This document shows positions 62,430-64,000 of a stretch of DNA of 64,000 bases, in pieces. The position numbers were made by a program, and so were the translations under genes. The notes beneath the pieces are model-generated. The model did no database searches. It saw nothing but the letters and a program-made list of their open reading frames with translations, and was not told the DNA's origin. Each line of letters starts with the position of its first letter. Within the stretch, counting starts at the first letter, position 1. This DNA is from Chlorella sorokiniana (taxonomy: Eukaryota > Chlorophyta > Trebouxiophyceae > Chlorellales > Chlorellaceae): the NCBI GenBank assembly GCA_025917655.1, contig CP084620.1:620001-684000 (forward strand), written 5' to 3'.

Positions 62430-63177
62430 CACCCACTGGCAGTGGGCTGGGCGCAGGGTGTCGGGGTGGGTGAAGGCAAACGGCACCCTGCCTCCCGTCT
62501 TGTGCTTGATCTTGTTCCAGATCCGCCGCATGCCTGTGCTGCCCTAGCTGCGGAGGAAGCCCACCAGGCTGCGGTGGTCGTTAAAGTACGGGCCGGGATG
62601 GTGGGCTTGTTGCGGGTGGGCAAACTCCTTGTCGGTGAGGAGCTCTGCGTGCGGCGGGGCGGAGGCCGCAACATGCTGGCCAGGGCCGGCTGCTGCTGCA
62701 GGCACTTGGCGAGCAGCCGCAGGGCAGCTGCCCGGGGTGCTTGCGGACACCCGCAGCTTGATCATCACCGTCATGAACAGCGCGGATGATTGTCATGAAC
62801 ACTGCTGGCAAACATTGTGCTGTTCATGACGGTGGTGATCAAGCTACGAGTGTCTGCGAGCAGCCCGGCAGCTGCCCTGCGCCTGCTCACCAAGTGCCTG
62901 CAGCAGCAGCAGCCCCCTTGCCAGCATGCTGCAGCTGCGGCCTCCGCCCCGCCGCAAGCAGAGCTCCTCGCCGCCGAGGACTTTGCCCATCCGCCAGAGG
63001 CCCACCATCCCGGCCTGCCCTTTGGCGACCACCGCAGCCTGGTGGGCTTCTTCCGCAGCCAGGGCAGCACCGGCATGCGGCGGATCTGGGACAAGATCAA
63101 GCCCAACACTGGCGGCAGGGCGCCGTATGCATTCATCCACCCGACACCCTGCGCTCGGCTTTGTGCCGGTGGGTGCT
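62430..63177. repeat. Diverged head-to-head inverted duplication, arms about 350 bp
   Basis: Left arm about 62430-62782 (minus) and right arm about 62818-63177 (plus) encode related segments: DHRSLVGF(L/F)RS, GSTGMRRIW(N/D)KIK, TGGR(V/A)P(F/Y)AF(T/I)HP. Paired coordinates sum to about 125600-125607, so there are a few indels. In this frame the left copy has a stop (TAG) where the right reads CAG; the right copy stays open through the segment. The spacer is about 35 bp. The protein is not recognised. Confidence 0.75.
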
Positions 63178-64000
63178 GCACGACCCATTCGATGATGCTA
63201 CAGCAATTGCGCGGCTCACTCCCAGCACACCAGTGCGAGGGCATGGAGTGCCAGCTGACGTAAGAGGTGCTCATCCAAACGTTGGAGACCGCTGCACAGC
63301 AAACGGCAAAAATCCGCAGGTATGCGCCCGCATGTAGCAGCCGCCAGACAATTGCAACAGCCACACTTGCCATCATTCTTGCACGTTGCCCTTGCAAATG
63401 GCTCCACATTGCCCTCAAGTGCCTTACCATCGCCTCTTGCTGCGTGCAGGCATGCTGCGTGCAGGCAACACAAAAGTGTGGGTGGATGACGACGGCAACT
63501 GCATCCCCCAGATACAGCTGGGGCAATTCCCGCCATGGCACCTGCTTTGGGCGGTGCGTTGCCGCTCTGCCTGCACAGCATGCCAGCGTGCTGCTGCTCC
63601 GCCCGCGCAGCAGGAGCTTGCTCCACCGCCACCGAGAATTTCGCTGCTTCAACTAACATTCGTTTCCCCTTGTGTATGTGTGCATGGGACCACAACATGT
63701 AAGCAGCAGAGGAGCAGGCAAGAGCGCGAGGCAAAGGTGCTGTCCAGCAAGGGCAAGGGGAAGGCAGAAGCAAATGCGGCTGCCACTCAACCGGCCGCCT
63801 TCTTGGCAGAAATTTCAATTGCATGGCCTCAAAGTAATCCCATTGTCTTGATTTTAGGTTGAAATCTATGTAGCACACAAACTCTGGTCTGGACAGCTCC
63901 TTGTTCAGCTCGCAAGCGGCACGTGCACATTGACCTCCTGCCGCCGCCTGCCTCCCTATGCCTTTGCGTCTTCTGTGCGCTGCCCACCCGGCGTTGCCAT
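63178..64000. other. Unresolved right edge of the window
   Basis: A + strand segment at about 63466-63650 reads NTKVWVDDDGNCIPQIQLGQ then FPPWHLLW, preceded by an AG acceptor-like site (GTGCAG at about 63455), and could be an exon of the same unknown gene as 62860-63177. A Lys/Ala/Gly-rich stretch follows at 63715-63780. The gene, if real, may continue past the window. Confidence 0.3.

Noticed and set aside
62771-63652. Long minus-strand open frame of about 293 codons
   Set aside because: It runs across both the inverted duplication and unrelated sequence, has Cys/Trp-rich composition typical of antisense G/C-rich DNA, and shows no domain.

Overview
This window looks like nuclear DNA from a green alga, most likely a Chlorella-like trebouxiophyte. 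That is an inference from four things: high GC content, many short GT-AG introns, G/C-rich codon third positions, and plant/algal-type proteins (a MET1/DNMT1-type methyltransferase, a plant-type CbbY-related HAD protein, a land-plant-like CaaX protein). There is no prokaryotic operon structure, plasmid, CRISPR array or organellar sequence.

Layout. From 1 to 54 kb the genes are dense and housekeeping in nature: NADP-isocitrate dehydrogenase (+), a secreted GH5 mannanase (-), a U-box protein (+), a SAAL1-like armadillo protein (+), dynein light chain roadblock (+), tRNA-His guanylyltransferase THG1 (-), a KH-domain protein (+), an ATX1 copper chaperone (-), a CbbY-related HAD protein (+), an F-box/JmjC oxygenase (+), an unrecognised low-complexity protein (-), a 12-kb maintenance DNA methyltransferase (-), Kish/TMEM167 (+), a CaaX-tailed protein (+), a 9-kb cytosolic isoleucyl-tRNA synthetase (-), COA6 (+) and SNRNP27 (+). 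Gaps are short (81 to 855 bp) and several promoters are divergent. No shared pathway links neighbours; they are independent cellular functions.

From 54 kb to the end the window becomes structurally disturbed. A DUF599-like membrane-protein gene has its 3' end duplicated about 4.85 kb downstream. Between the copies lies a 703-bp perfect inverted repeat, whose arms carry a tRNA-Asn (one whole, one truncated) and the 5' part of a LINE reverse transcriptase, around a 1.6-kb core with the RT YADD motif and a diverged repeat of the LINE tail. The first DUF599 copy also holds a ~650-bp retroposon with an 8-bp target duplication; the second copy preserves the empty site. Beyond 61 kb there is only unresolved coding-like sequence, including a diverged head-to-head duplication of an unrecognised protein segment.

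Throughout the conserved genes the reading frame is repeatedly lost by what looks like one missing base in a G or C run (about twenty cases). The simplest reading is consensus errors in the assembly rather than widespread gene death, so exon joins here are provisional.
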